Source: Shinella granuli (lineage in GTDB: Bacteria; Pseudomonadota; Alphaproteobacteria; Rhizobiales; Rhizobiaceae). From it: 64,000 bases of DNA. Numbering within the stretch: position 1 is the stretch's first letter; the number at the start of each line of letters is the position of its first letter. The stretch lies in the NCBI RefSeq assembly GCF_004341885.1, contig NZ_SLVX01000005.1, positions 124,001-188,000 on the forward strand, read 5' to 3'. The position numbers were made by a program, and so were the translations under genes. Positions 25,224-33,950 of the stretch are shown here, in pieces. The notes beneath the pieces were generated by a model. That model was not told where the DNA came from. It saw only the letters and a program-made list of their open reading frames with translations, and did no database searches.

Positions 25224-25891
25224 GCTGGAAGACCGCCTACCGTTCCTTCTACTACGCCAACGCGGAGGCGCCGGACGACATCGTGCTCGATCCGCAGACG
25301 ACCGCGCTACTCGTCATCGACATCCAGAACACCTATCTCGATCCGAAGGACACGCCGGAAGAGACCGCCCGCTGGCAGCCCTTCTATGATCGCATGCGCA
25401 AAACGGTGATCCCGAACACCGCACGGCTGATCAAGGAATGCCGCAAGCGCAAGGTGGAGGTCATCTTCGCCCGCATCGCCTGCCTGAAGCCGGACGGCCG
25501 CGATCGCTCGCTGAGCCAGAAGAAGCCCGGCTTCAACTACCTGCTTCTGCCGAAGGACCTGCCCGAGGGCCAGGTCGTGCCGGAACTCGAACCGCGTCCC
25601 GACGAGATCGTCATCACCAAGACGACCGACAGCGCGCTGACCGGCACGAACCTCCGCCTGATCCTCCACAATATGGGCATCAAGGACGTCATCTGCTGCG
25701 GCATCTTCACCGACCAGTGCGTCTCCTCCACCGTGCGCAGCCTGGCGGATGAAAGCTTCGGCGTGGTCGTCGTCGACGATTGCGGCGCGGCGGCGACGGA
25801 CGAGCTGCACCGGCGGGAGCTGGAGATCATCAACATGATCTATTGCCACGTCGTCCAGCTTGACGAGGTCCTGACCTTCTTCAAGGAATAG
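25220..25891 (+). CDS. Isochorismatase-like cysteine hydrolase (second copy)
   Basis: Cysteine amidohydrolase, 223 aa, with triad residues Asp34 (LLVIDIQN), Lys134 (IVITKTTDSA) and Cys167 (FTDQCVSSTV). It is clearly related to the 19855-20505 product through the PDGRDRSL segment and overall layout, yet divergent enough to act on a different intermediate. Coupled by ATGA to LivM and followed 10 bp later by the aminotransferase. Candidates within the family are carbamoyl, ureido or amide hydrolysis; the sequence alone does not decide. Confidence 0.88.
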   Translation: MSWKTAYRSFYYANAEAPDDIVLDPQTTALLVIDIQNTYLDPKDTPEETARWQPFYDRMRKTVIPNTARLIKECRKRKVEVIFARIACLKPDGRDRSLSQKKPGFNYLLLPKDLPEGQVVPELEPRPDEIVITKTTDSALTGTNLRLILHNMGIKDVICCGIFTDQCVSSTVRSLADESFGVVVVDDCGAAATDELHRRELEIINMIYCHVVQLDEVLTFFKE

Positions 25892-25901
25892 GGAGAGCGA
25901 C

Positions 25902-27206
25902 ATGTCCGGCCTCTACGCCCGTGAAAGCCGATCGGTCTCGACGATGGCGCATCTGCGGTTCTTTCCGCAGGCGGTGGTCGGCGGAAGCGGCGCGTACCTG
26001 ACCGGCGACGACGGGCGCAAACTCCTCGATTTCGCCGCCTCCTGGGGCGCAGCGAGCCTCGGCCATTCGCATCCCGCCATCCGCGAGGCGGTGAACCGCG
26101 CGCTCTGCGACCAGGCGGGCGCAAGCTATCTCTCCACGGCCAACGAGCCCTCGGTGCTGCTCGCCGAAAAGCTGCTCTCCCTCGTGCCGGAACGCGCCCG
26201 CGGCCGCGTCTGGTTCGGCCATTCCGGCTCGGACGCCAACGAGACGGTCGCCCGCATGGTCGTCGCCGCTACCGGCCGGCCGCGCATCCTCGCCTTTAAC
26301 GGCGCCTATCACGGAGGCACCGTCGGTTCCATGGCCGTCTCCGGCCACCCCGCCCAGCAGGGTGCGCGGGCGAAGGACCTGACGCTGGTGCCCTACCCAA
26401 ACAGCTACGCCGCCGGCAGCCCCGAAGCCGCGAAGGACGCCGCCCTCGCTTATCTCGAAAAACTCCTTGCGACCGAGATCCCGCCGCAAGAGATCGCCGC
26501 CTTCTTCATCGAGCCGATCCAGTCGGACGGCGGCATGCTGGTGCCGCCGGAAGGGTTTTTCAAGGACGTGGAAGCGCTCTGCCGCACACACGGCATCCTC
26601 ATCGTCTCAGACGAGGTGAAGGTCGGCCTTGGCCGCAGCGGACGCTTCAACGCCTTCGAGCATGCCGGCATCGAGCCCGATATCGTCGTCTTCGGCAAGG
26701 GCCTCGGCGGCGGCCTGCCGGTCTCGGCCGTGGTCGGTCCGGAGGCGATCCTGAACCACGCCGTCGCCTTCTCGCTGCAGACCGTGCACGGCAATCCGGT
26801 CTGCGCCGCCGCGGCGCTCGCCGTGCTGCAGACCATCGAGCGCGACAATCTCGTCGCCAATGCGGAACGGACAGGACGCATGCTGCGCGAGGCGCTCGAC
26901 CGCCTCGCCACCCGCCATGCCCTGATCGGCAATGTGCGCGGCCGGGGCCTCGCCCTCGGCGTCGAGCTTGTGGCGAATGGCGCACCGGCCCTGCGGCAGA
27001 CGGCGTTGGCGGTCTACCGCGCCTTCCAGCTCGGCCTCGTGCTCTACTATGTCGGCGTCAACTCCAACGTGCTGGAATTCACGCCGCCGCTGACCCTGAC
27101 GGAGGCGGAAGCGCAGGAGGGTGTCGCCATTCTCGACCAAGCGCTCGCAGACGTCGCGGCGGGCCGGGTCGACGAGGCGCTGCTTGCCGATTTCGCCGGC
27201 TGGTAG
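25902..27206 (+). CDS. Class III PLP-dependent aminotransferase
   Basis: Omega-type aminotransferase (or glutamate-1-semialdehyde aminomutase relative), 434 aa. PLP-site residues are visible: GSDANETV (phosphate binding), Asp237 in IVSDEVKVG, and Lys266 in VVFGKGLGGGLPVSAV. The C-terminus has YYVGVNSNVLEFTPPLTLT. Members transfer amino groups from beta-alanine, GABA, taurine, diamines and similar terminal amines. Last gene of the plus-strand operon; convergent, 3 bp apart, with the Zn-hydrolase gene of the next operon. It likely removes the amine released by the upstream amidases. Confidence 0.92.
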   Translation: MSGLYARESRSVSTMAHLRFFPQAVVGGSGAYLTGDDGRKLLDFAASWGAASLGHSHPAIREAVNRALCDQAGASYLSTANEPSVLLAEKLLSLVPERARGRVWFGHSGSDANETVARMVVAATGRPRILAFNGAYHGGTVGSMAVSGHPAQQGARAKDLTLVPYPNSYAAGSPEAAKDAALAYLEKLLATEIPPQEIAAFFIEPIQSDGGMLVPPEGFFKDVEALCRTHGILIVSDEVKVGLGRSGRFNAFEHAGIEPDIVVFGKGLGGGLPVSAVVGPEAILNHAVAFSLQTVHGNPVCAAAALAVLQTIERDNLVANAERTGRMLREALDRLATRHALIGNVRGRGLALGVELVANGAPALRQTALAVYRAFQLGLVLYYVGVNSNVLEFTPPLTLTEAEAQEGVAILDQALADVAAGRVDEALLADFAGW

Positions 27207-27209
27207 GCT

Positions 27210-28454
27210 TCAGGCGGCCGAAAGACGAAGCGCCACGCCCAGCAGGATGCGCGCACCGGCGATGATATGCGCGTCGGAAACGAACTCCGCCTCGTTGTGG
27301 CTGATGCCGTTGCGGCAGGGCACGAAGATCATCGCCGCCGGGGCGACCCGACCCACGAAGAGCGCATCGTGAAAGGCGCCCGACACCATCGGCCGGCTGC
27401 GGATCGCGAGCGCCCGGCACGTCTCCTCGATCGCCGCCGTCACCTCCGGGGCGAACCGGCCGGGAGCCATGTCGACGCGCAGTTCGATGGCCGTTTCGCA
27501 GCCCCACCGCGCGCCCGCGGCCTCGCATTCCTCCCTCACGCGCCGGTCCATCGCCGCAAGCGCCGCCGCGTCCGGATGGCGGATGTCGACGGTGAAGGAG
27601 ACGCGGCTCGGGATGACGTTGATGGAGCCCGGCTCGGCGGTGATGCGGCCGACCGTCAGCCGCGCTGCGGGATCGGCCGGCATGATATCGCCCTGGATGC
27701 GCGCGATGGCGGCGGCCGCCGCACCCATCGGGTCCTTGCGGAATTCCAGCGGCGTGGTGCCGGCATGGGCCGCCTCGCCGGAAAAGGCGATCTCCAGCCA
27801 TTTCGTGCCCTGAACGGCGGTGACCACGCCGATCGGCACGTCCTCGCGTTCGAGAACGGGGCCTTGCTCGATATGCAGTTCGACGAAGGCGGAGATGGCG
27901 TGCCCGATGGGCCGCATGCGGGCTTCCGGCAGCGCTTGCAGCGTCGCCGCCAGTTCGTCGGCGAGCAGCGCGCCGTCCGTCGCCCGCGCCCGGCGCCAAT
28001 CCGAAAGGTTACCCGCGCCAGCGAAGGCCATGGAGCCCATGCAGCCCGGCGAGAAGCGGCTGCCCTCCTCGTTGGTGAAGGCGACGACCTCGATGGCGCG
28101 GTCGGTCTCGACGCCCGCATCGGCGAGCGCTTCCAGTACCTCGAAGGCGCTGAGCGTGCCGAGCGCGCCGTCGTAGCGGCCGCCGGTCGGCTGGCTGTCG
28201 AGATGGCTGCCGATGAGGAGCGGCGGCAGCGTCGCATCCCGGCCGTCGCGGCGGAGGAAAAGATTGGCCGCCTCATCCTGGAAGACGGTGAAGCCCCGCG
28301 CGAAAGCGCGCTCGGCCAGCAAGCGGCGGGCGGTACGGTCTTCGACGCTCAGGGCCTGCCGGTTGACGCCGCCGGCGGGCGTCGCGCCGATGGCCGCGAA
28401 ATCGGCGATGGATGTGAGGAGGCGCGCGGGATTGACCTCCGGCATTGTGCTCAT
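27210..28454 (-). CDS. Zn-dependent M20-family hydrolase (N-carbamoyl amino acid/ureidopropionase-like)
   Basis: Metal-dependent amidase of the AllC/HyuC/AmaB group, 414 aa. Metal-site motifs are intact: GSHLDSQPTGGRYDGALG (His, Asp), TNEEGSRFSPGCMGS (Glu), FVELHIEQGPVLE (His) and CRNGISHNEAEF (His). Related enzymes split N-carbamoyl-L-amino acids, beta-ureidopropionate or allantoate. Start at MSTMPE (28454) gives an ATGA overlap with the BtpA-like gene, so it belongs to the minus-strand importer operon that begins near 34932, despite lying beside the Liv cluster. Possible role: releasing an amine from a ureido intermediate. Confidence 0.9.
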   Translation of the reverse strand: MSTMPEVNPARLLTSIADFAAIGATPAGGVNRQALSVEDRTARRLLAERAFARGFTVFQDEAANLFLRRDGRDATLPPLLIGSHLDSQPTGGRYDGALGTLSAFEVLEALADAGVETDRAIEVVAFTNEEGSRFSPGCMGSMAFAGAGNLSDWRRARATDGALLADELAATLQALPEARMRPIGHAISAFVELHIEQGPVLEREDVPIGVVTAVQGTKWLEIAFSGEAAHAGTTPLEFRKDPMGAAAAAIARIQGDIMPADPAARLTVGRITAEPGSINVIPSRVSFTVDIRHPDAAALAAMDRRVREECEAAGARWGCETAIELRVDMAPGRFAPEVTAAIEETCRALAIRSRPMVSGAFHDALFVGRVAPAAMIFVPCRNGISHNEAEFVSDAHIIAGARILLGVALRLSAA

Positions 28455-29284
28455 CGGCCGAGGCCTGCGATGAAGCGCTTCACCCGGTCCGGATCGACCG
28501 CGTTCCACCAGACGCCGTCATATTTGAGGGCGCTGGCGATGATCACGCCGTCGGCGACGGCGAGGATGTCGTTGGCATTGTCATGGGTGACGCCGCTGCC
28601 GACCAGCGTCGGCAGCGAGGCGGCCTCCTTGATCATGCGGATATAGCCGAGATCGGCCGTATGGCCGGTGCGCTGGCCGGTGGCGATGACGACGTCGGCA
28701 TCGAAGAAGACGAGGTCCTTGACCTGCTCCTCGACCGGCCGGTCGGCGACGATGGCGTGCGCGCCGTGCTTGACATGGGCGTCGGCGAAGATGCGGATGC
28801 CTCTGGCACGCAGTTGCGCCCGGTAGCGCATGGCGCGGGCGGATTCGCCCTCCACGAAGCCCTCGTTGGCGACATAGGCATTGGCCCACTGATTGACGCG
28901 GATGAACGAGGCCGAGGAGGCCGAGGCGATGGCAAGCGCCGGGATCGCCGCATTGGCAAGCACGTTGATGCCGATCGGGCGGCCGAGCTCGCGGCGGATG
29001 CGGTCGGCGATGACGGCCATGTGGGCGGAGGTCTCGTGGCCGATCTGGTCCGGCTTCGAGAACGGCACGTCGCCGTGGTTCTCGACGATCAGCGCGTCGC
29101 AGCCGCCGGAAAGATAGGCGCGCGCATCCGAAAGGCCGCGCTCGTAGATCGCCTCCACGCCTTCGTCGTCATAGCGCGGGGCGCCCGGCAGCGGGAGCAG
29201 GTGCACCACGCCGATCACCGGCTTGTCGCGCCCGAAAAGCGTCTTCAGCGTATCCTTGTCCTGCCGTCCGATGGAGTTGCTCAT
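28451..29284 (-). CDS. BtpA/SgcQ-family TIM-barrel protein
   Basis: Protein of 277 aa in the BtpA family (PF03437). Typical beginnings of the barrel are KPVIGVVHLLPLPGAPRYD and the CDALIVENHGDVPF strand; later GQRTGHTADLGYIRMIKEA and LPTLVGSGVTHDN. BtpA was first linked to photosystem I stability, while SgcQ-type members sit in sugar operons with unknown activity. Here it is within a sugar-importer operon, 5 bp after a PfkB kinase, which favours a phosphosugar-directed enzyme; catalytic function is not known. Confidence 0.86.
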   Translation of the reverse strand: MSNSIGRQDKDTLKTLFGRDKPVIGVVHLLPLPGAPRYDDEGVEAIYERGLSDARAYLSGGCDALIVENHGDVPFSKPDQIGHETSAHMAVIADRIRRELGRPIGINVLANAAIPALAIASASSASFIRVNQWANAYVANEGFVEGESARAMRYRAQLRARGIRIFADAHVKHGAHAIVADRPVEEQVKDLVFFDADVVIATGQRTGHTADLGYIRMIKEAASLPTLVGSGVTHDNANDILAVADGVIIASALKYDGVWWNAVDPDRVKRFIAGLGR

Positions 29285-29289
29285 GGCGA

Positions 29290-30201
29290 TCACACGTTTT
29301 CCAGTTTCAGTGTCTTGGTGAGGGCGGCGATTTCCGCCGGCGTGGGGAAGGAGGCGAGCGTGCCGGGACGAGCGACCGCGAAGGCGGCCGCCCGAGTTGC
29401 CAGCCGCGCGGCATCGGGGAGCGATGCCCCCTGCGCCAGCAGGCCGGCAAGCGTGCCGGCGAAACAATCGCCCGCGCCGCTGGCATCGACGGCCTCCACA
29501 TCGGAGGGCGGGAGGCAGACGGCGGACGAAGTTCCTGCCTCAAGAAGCAGGGCGCCCGCGCTGCCGAGCGTGACGATGGCGCTGCCGGCACCCATCGCCA
29601 GCAAGCGGCGCGCTGCGCGCTCGGCATCGGCCTCGCCGGTCAGGGCCTCCGCCTCCGGCCGGTTGACGACGATGAGCGACACGGCCGCAAGGTCGAGCGG
29701 ATCGGCGGAGAGCGGGCTCGGGTTGAGTATCGTTACGAGGCCTGCCGCCCGCGCCGTCGCCAGGCAGGCCATCGTCGCGGCCGTCGAAAGGTTCCCCTGC
29801 ATCAGCAGCATGTCGCCGGCCGCCCATGTGTCGCCGAGGGCGGTCATGGCGAGCGGGTCGAAGGCCTCCGCGCAGGCCGCGGCGGTGATGATGACATTCT
29901 CGCCGGCGCGGTCGATCATGATCACCGAGCGGTCGCAGGGCAGGTCGAGATGCACGAGGCGGAGATCCGGGATCTCGGCGGCGATCACCCCCTCGACCCA
30001 GTCGCTCGCCGCATCCCGGCCGACCGGCGCCCACAGCGCCACCGCAGCCCCCGTACGGGCCGCGGCAACCGCCTGGTTGGCGCCCTTGCCACCCGGACCG
30101 TCGCCGGCAGCGGCCGCATTCAGCGTTTCGCCGGGCAGCGGCAGCCGCGCCAGGCGAAAGCTCGTATCGACGCAGACATTGCCGACGACATGGATGGTCA
30201 T
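29290..30201 (-). CDS. PfkB/ribokinase-family carbohydrate kinase
   Basis: Cytoplasmic kinase, 303 aa. Substrate loop GPGGKGANQAVAAARTG (about residues 35-51) and the C-terminal signature VDASGAGDCFAGTLAGLLAQG with the catalytic Asp are complete. Start MTIHVVGNVCVD at 30201; the frame open upstream is not homologous. Members phosphorylate ribose, deoxyribose, nucleosides, pseudouridine and fructose-type sugars. Located between the GATase1-like and BtpA-like genes in the XRE-cupin-controlled operon. Substrate likely the sugar part of the imported ligand. Confidence 0.92.
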   Translation of the reverse strand: MTIHVVGNVCVDTSFRLARLPLPGETLNAAAAGDGPGGKGANQAVAAARTGAAVALWAPVGRDAASDWVEGVIAAEIPDLRLVHLDLPCDRSVIMIDRAGENVIITAAACAEAFDPLAMTALGDTWAAGDMLLMQGNLSTAATMACLATARAAGLVTILNPSPLSADPLDLAAVSLIVVNRPEAEALTGEADAERAARRLLAMGAGSAIVTLGSAGALLLEAGTSSAVCLPPSDVEAVDASGAGDCFAGTLAGLLAQGASLPDAARLATRAAAFAVARPGTLASFPTPAEIAALTKTLKLENV

Positions 30202-30226
30202 GGGGCTGTTTCCTGGAACCTCCGGT

Positions 30227-30991
30227 TCAGTCCGTCGCCCAGGCGAGCATCTGCTCGAACAGGGTCTTGTAGCCGGGCCAGGCGATGAATTCCGGCGGCA
30301 GCCAGTGCGGGCCGACATCCGACGTCCAGACCACCGTGCGGCCCTCGCCATAGGTGCCGGTGACGAGCAGCGGCAGCGAACCATATTCGGAGGAGACGGT
30401 CATCAACTGGTTGGCGCCGTCCTTCAGCGTCACCTCGTTGAAGCCGAGCAGATAGGGGAACTCGCCGGAAATGCCCGACAGGATCGGGTGCGACGTATCG
30501 CCCGAGACGACGGGCGTAAAGCCTTCCGGCACTTCCACGCGGTCGTCGATCGAGAGGCAGGCGACGGGCAGGACCTCTTCGACGGCGGTGTTGCGGAAGC
30601 GCGCACCGCCGTTGATGCCCTGGAAGGAATAGTAGCCGCCGAACATCAGGAGGGCGCCGCCCTTGGCGACATAGTCGCGCAGCAGCTTCAGGCGGTTCGG
30701 CGTGCGGCGGGAATGAATCCAGGTGTCGGGATGCAGCAGCAGCGTGTTGGCACCAATATCCGAGAGCACGATGGCGTCGTAGGCCTGAAGGCCCTCCAGC
30801 GTGCTCGGAAACTCCTTCTGCGCCTCGTGCGCCGGCATGAAGGTGACGTCGAAGGGGCTGTCCTTCAGCGCCTTCAGGAGTTCATCGGCGCCGGTATGGT
30901 AGGTGACGGTCGGAAACTGGTCGAAGCCCTTGATGTGGGTCGCGGTCGAAACCCAGGATTCGCCGGCCAGCAGCACTTTCTTCTTGGTCAT
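30227..30991 (-). CDS. GATase1-like domain protein (PF07090 type)
   Basis: Soluble protein, 254 aa, resembling the glutamine-amidotransferase-like domain family also called DUF1355. KKVLLAGESWVSTATHIKGFDQF opens the protein; FDVTFMPAHEAQKEFPSTLEGLQAYDAIVLSDIGANTLLLHPD and VAKGGALLMFGGYYSFQGINGGARF follow. The nucleophile position of true class I amidotransferases is not a clear Cys here (GGYYSF), so glutaminase activity is doubtful. Close relatives appear beside sugar transporters. Function unknown. Confidence 0.78.
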   Translation of the reverse strand: MTKKKVLLAGESWVSTATHIKGFDQFPTVTYHTGADELLKALKDSPFDVTFMPAHEAQKEFPSTLEGLQAYDAIVLSDIGANTLLLHPDTWIHSRRTPNRLKLLRDYVAKGGALLMFGGYYSFQGINGGARFRNTAVEEVLPVACLSIDDRVEVPEGFTPVVSGDTSHPILSGISGEFPYLLGFNEVTLKDGANQLMTVSSEYGSLPLLVTGTYGEGRTVVWTSDVGPHWLPPEFIAWPGYKTLFEQMLAWATD

Positions 30992-31019
30992 GGTAGCTCC
31001 TTGAACGGTTGGCCGGCGC

Positions 31020-32111
31020 TCAGTGCGCGGCAGAGAAGACGGATTTCGGATTGTCGATCAGCATGCGGTCGATAGCCGCCTGCTCGACGCCGTGCCGCTT
31101 CAGGCGCGGCAGGAAATGCTTGAGGATGTAGCCATAGCCGAAGCCGCCGTAGCGGGTGAGCATGATCTTGAGGAACACGTCCTGCGACAGCAGCAGCCGG
31201 TCGGCAAAGCCCCTGTCGACAAGGGCCGCGATGGCGCGGGCGTTCTCTTCGTCGGACGGCGACTGGGCGTCCTGGTCGGCATAATAATAATCCATGCCGA
31301 TCATGTCGTATTCCAGGAAGGCACCGCGCCTTGCGAGCGCCATCTGGTAGCCGGGATCGCTGTGGCTCGGGTTCATGTGGCAGAGCACGGTGTGCGCCGG
31401 ATCGGCGCCCTCCTCCTCCACCACGTCGAGCACGCGGTGGGCGAGGCGTTCCCAGCCCGGCAAATGGATGGAGAGCGGCAGGCCGGTGATGCGCGCCGCC
31501 CGCGCCGAGGCGCGCAGCGACTTTTCCTCTTCAGTGGTGAAGTTGCGGCTGACGCCGACCTCGCCGATGATGCCCGCCATGATCTCCGGCTGGCTCTCGC
31601 CGCCGCCGACATCCTCGACGATGAACTGCGTCACCTCCTCCACATCCATCGCCTTCAGCCAGTCGGGATGGGTGTGCTCGAGATAGAAGCCGGTGCCCAT
31701 GATGATCCGGAGCCCCGACATGCGGGCGATGCGGGCCAGGCCGGCCGCATCGCGGCCGATGCCGAAATTCGTCGTCTCCACCACGGTGCAGCCACCCAGC
31801 GCCTGGAAGCGCTTCAGTTCGCTGAGCGCCAGGTCCCCGTCGTCGAGCGAGACGTTGTCCCGGTTCATGTAGGGGTTCATCCGCAGCTCGCCGACGATCT
31901 CGATATTGACCTTCTGCTCGGCGATCGCCTTCTCGTCGGGATGGCAGGGGCAGATCCAGCTGCGCGCACCATCGAGGAAGATATGCTCGTGCATCAGCGT
32001 CACGCCGAGATCTTCGACCGGGACCGGCCCCGTCACGGTCATCGCGGTGCCGGACCCGACGCCGATCGGATGACGTTTCCGCGGCTCTTCGGCAAAGAGA
32101 TGGTCGAGCAT
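31020..32111 (-). CDS. Phosphotriesterase-family amidohydrolase
   Basis: Binuclear-metal TIM-barrel hydrolase, 363 aa. Metal ligands can be followed: HxH in VTLMHEHIFLDG, the bridging acidic residue in IIGEVGVS, His in LSIHLPGW, His in VLCHMNPSH and Asp in LLLSQDVFLK. A Glu in place of the carboxylated Lys is as in the PHP/lactonase-like branch, so lactone, amide or sugar-lactone hydrolysis is more likely than organophosphate cleavage. One base separates it from the permease stop. Probably opens a ring or bond in the imported carbohydrate-like compound. Confidence 0.88.
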   Translation of the reverse strand: MLDHLFAEEPRKRHPIGVGSGTAMTVTGPVPVEDLGVTLMHEHIFLDGARSWICPCHPDEKAIAEQKVNIEIVGELRMNPYMNRDNVSLDDGDLALSELKRFQALGGCTVVETTNFGIGRDAAGLARIARMSGLRIIMGTGFYLEHTHPDWLKAMDVEEVTQFIVEDVGGGESQPEIMAGIIGEVGVSRNFTTEEEKSLRASARAARITGLPLSIHLPGWERLAHRVLDVVEEEGADPAHTVLCHMNPSHSDPGYQMALARRGAFLEYDMIGMDYYYADQDAQSPSDEENARAIAALVDRGFADRLLLSQDVFLKIMLTRYGGFGYGYILKHFLPRLKRHGVEQAAIDRMLIDNPKSVFSAAH

Positions 32112-32112
32112 G

Positions 32113-33123
32113 TCAACGCCCCCTCGCCCCGCCCTTGAAGAGGCGGAAGTTGAGCCAGATCGCGACCAGGATGATGAACCCGGTGACGATGGGCGTGAAG
32201 AAGGGCGAGAGATGCGACAGGATGAGGCCGTTCGCCAGCACCGCGACCGTCAGCGCCCCGAGGATCGTGCCGACCAGCGAGCCGCGCCCGCCGAAGAGGC
32301 TGGTGCCGCCGAGCACCACGGCCGCGATGACGTCGAGCTCGAAACCCTGCCCCGCATTCGAGGAGCCGGAACCGAGGCGGGCGGAGAGGATGACGCCGGC
32401 CGCCGCCGAGGCCGTGCCCGACAGGATGTAGACCCACAGGATGATGCGCCGCGTGTTGACACCGGCCCGGCGCGTGGCTTCCGCATTGGCACCGACGCCG
32501 GTGACGTAGCGGCCGAAATGGGTCTCGTTGAAGGCGACGTAGGCGACGATCAGTACGACGATGGCGATGAGCGCCGGCGCCGGAATGCCGAGGATCCAGG
32601 CCCGGCCGATCGTGACGAACGGGCTCGTCGGCTCGATCGGGATCGAATAGCCGCCGGTGATCAGAAGCGCGAAGCCGCGGATGACGGAGAGGCCGGCCAG
32701 CGTGACGATGAAGGCGGGGATGCGCTCATAGGCGATGAAATAGCCCTGGATCAGCCCCACCACGCCGCCGAGCGCGAGCATCAGCAGGATGGCGAGCGGC
32801 CAGGGAACGCCGGCCTGCAGGGCGGCGGCGGAGAGCGTCGCGGTCAGCGCCAAGACGGAGCCGACGGAAAGGTCGATGCCGCCCGTCGTGATGACGAAGG
32901 TCATGGCGGCCGCGACGATCAGCAGCGGCGCGGACTGGCGGATGATGTTCAGGAGGTTCGGTGCCGTGAGGAAGGCATCCGTCGTCACCGCGAAGAACAG
33001 GCAGCAGACGATGAAGAACAGCGCGATCGACATGACGCCGCCATTGGCGACGACCTTGTCGAGGATGGTCGCATCCCGCAGGCGCGGCGGATGGCTGGAA
33101 TAGGCGTTGGGCTCGGAGCTCAT
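32113..33123 (-). CDS. RbsC-type ABC transporter permease
   Basis: Inner-membrane permease, 336 aa. DLSVGSVLALTATLSAAAL and GIDLSVGSVL-type signature, TLFGRYVTGVGANAEATRRAGV coupling loop equivalent (FGRYVTGVGANAEATRRAGV) and FELDVIAAVVLGGTSLFGGRGSL are the usual RbsC features. Start overlaps the ATPase stop (ATGA). Works with the single-domain ATPase at 33120-33920 and binding protein at 33991-34932. Confidence 0.93.
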   Translation of the reverse strand: MSSEPNAYSSHPPRLRDATILDKVVANGGVMSIALFFIVCCLFFAVTTDAFLTAPNLLNIIRQSAPLLIVAAAMTFVITTGGIDLSVGSVLALTATLSAAALQAGVPWPLAILLMLALGGVVGLIQGYFIAYERIPAFIVTLAGLSVIRGFALLITGGYSIPIEPTSPFVTIGRAWILGIPAPALIAIVVLIVAYVAFNETHFGRYVTGVGANAEATRRAGVNTRRIILWVYILSGTASAAAGVILSARLGSGSSNAGQGFELDVIAAVVLGGTSLFGGRGSLVGTILGALTVAVLANGLILSHLSPFFTPIVTGFIILVAIWLNFRLFKGGARGR

Positions 33124-33920
33124 GCGGAGGCGCCTCGTTCCTGGTGGTTGTGGCCGGCGGAACGGGCGGTGAACTTCCGCCCGACGATGAGATTGACGAC
33201 GTCCTCGATATTGGTGTCCTCGATGCGCCGCTCGGCGACGTTGCGGCCCTCGTACATGACCTGGATGCGATCGCAGACGAGGAAGAGGTCCTGCAGCCGG
33301 TGCGTGATGAGGATGACGGAGACCCCGCGCTTCGAGACGGTGCGGATGAGTTCGAGCACGGCCTCCACCTCGGCGACCGCAAGGGCGGCCGTCGGCTCGT
33401 CCATGATCAGAACGGAGGGATTGAAGGAGGCGGCGCGGCCGATCGCGATCGACTGGCGCTGGCCGCCGGAAAGGTTCTCCACCTTCATGCTCGTATCGGG
33501 AATGACGATGCCGAGATTGGAGAGCATGTCGCGCGCCCGCTCGTGCATCGTCTTCTTGTCGAGCAGCGGCACGCCGGCGAGGCGCCGCTTCGGCTCGCGG
33601 CCGAGAAAGAGGTTGCCGGCGACGTCGATCGTGTCACAGAGCGCGAGGTCCTGGTAGACCATCTCGATGCGTGCGGCGCGCGCCTCGGCAGGCGAGGTGA
33701 AGGACACCGGCCGGCCATCGATCTCGATCGTGCCGGCGTCGGGGATGACGGCGCCCGAGAGCACCTTGCTCATGGTGGATTTTCCCGCGCCGTTGTCGCC
33801 CACCAGCCCGAGCACTTCGCCCGGCATGAGGTTGAGCGAGGCGTTGTCGAGCGATTGCAGCGCGCCATAGCGCTTGGATATGCCGGTCATCCGGACGCGG
33901 CTGACGTCAGTGTCGGTCAT
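33120..33920 (-). CDS. Single-domain sugar ABC transporter ATP-binding protein
   Basis: ATPase of 266 aa with only one ABC domain: Walker A GDNGAGKSTMSK, signature LSGGQRQSIAIGRAA, Walker B VLIMDEPTAALAV, H-loop LITHRLQD. RbsA/XylG proteins normally have two domains (about 500 aa, as at 1924-3444), so this transporter must use a homodimer, as FrcA-type systems do. The FrcBCA fructose/ribose importer of rhizobia is one precedent for this layout. Gene lies between the binding protein and the permease. Confidence 0.92.
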   Translation of the reverse strand: MTDTDVSRVRMTGISKRYGALQSLDNASLNLMPGEVLGLVGDNGAGKSTMSKVLSGAVIPDAGTIEIDGRPVSFTSPAEARAARIEMVYQDLALCDTIDVAGNLFLGREPKRRLAGVPLLDKKTMHERARDMLSNLGIVIPDTSMKVENLSGGQRQSIAIGRAASFNPSVLIMDEPTAALAVAEVEAVLELIRTVSKRGVSVILITHRLQDLFLVCDRIQVMYEGRNVAERRIEDTNIEDVVNLIVGRKFTARSAGHNHQERGASA

Positions 33921-33950
33921 GTTCGATGGCCCCTGGAGGAGGTTCCGGCT

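Noticed and set aside
27207-27209. Expected terminator between convergent aminotransferase and M20 genes
   Set aside because: Only 3 bp separate the stops and no hairpin is evident there; termination must occur inside the opposing gene or by Rho.
28445-31075. 876-aa plus-strand frame over the BtpA, PfkB and GATase1-like genes
   Set aside because: Antisense shadow; no domains recognised and it spans four well-supported minus-strand genes.
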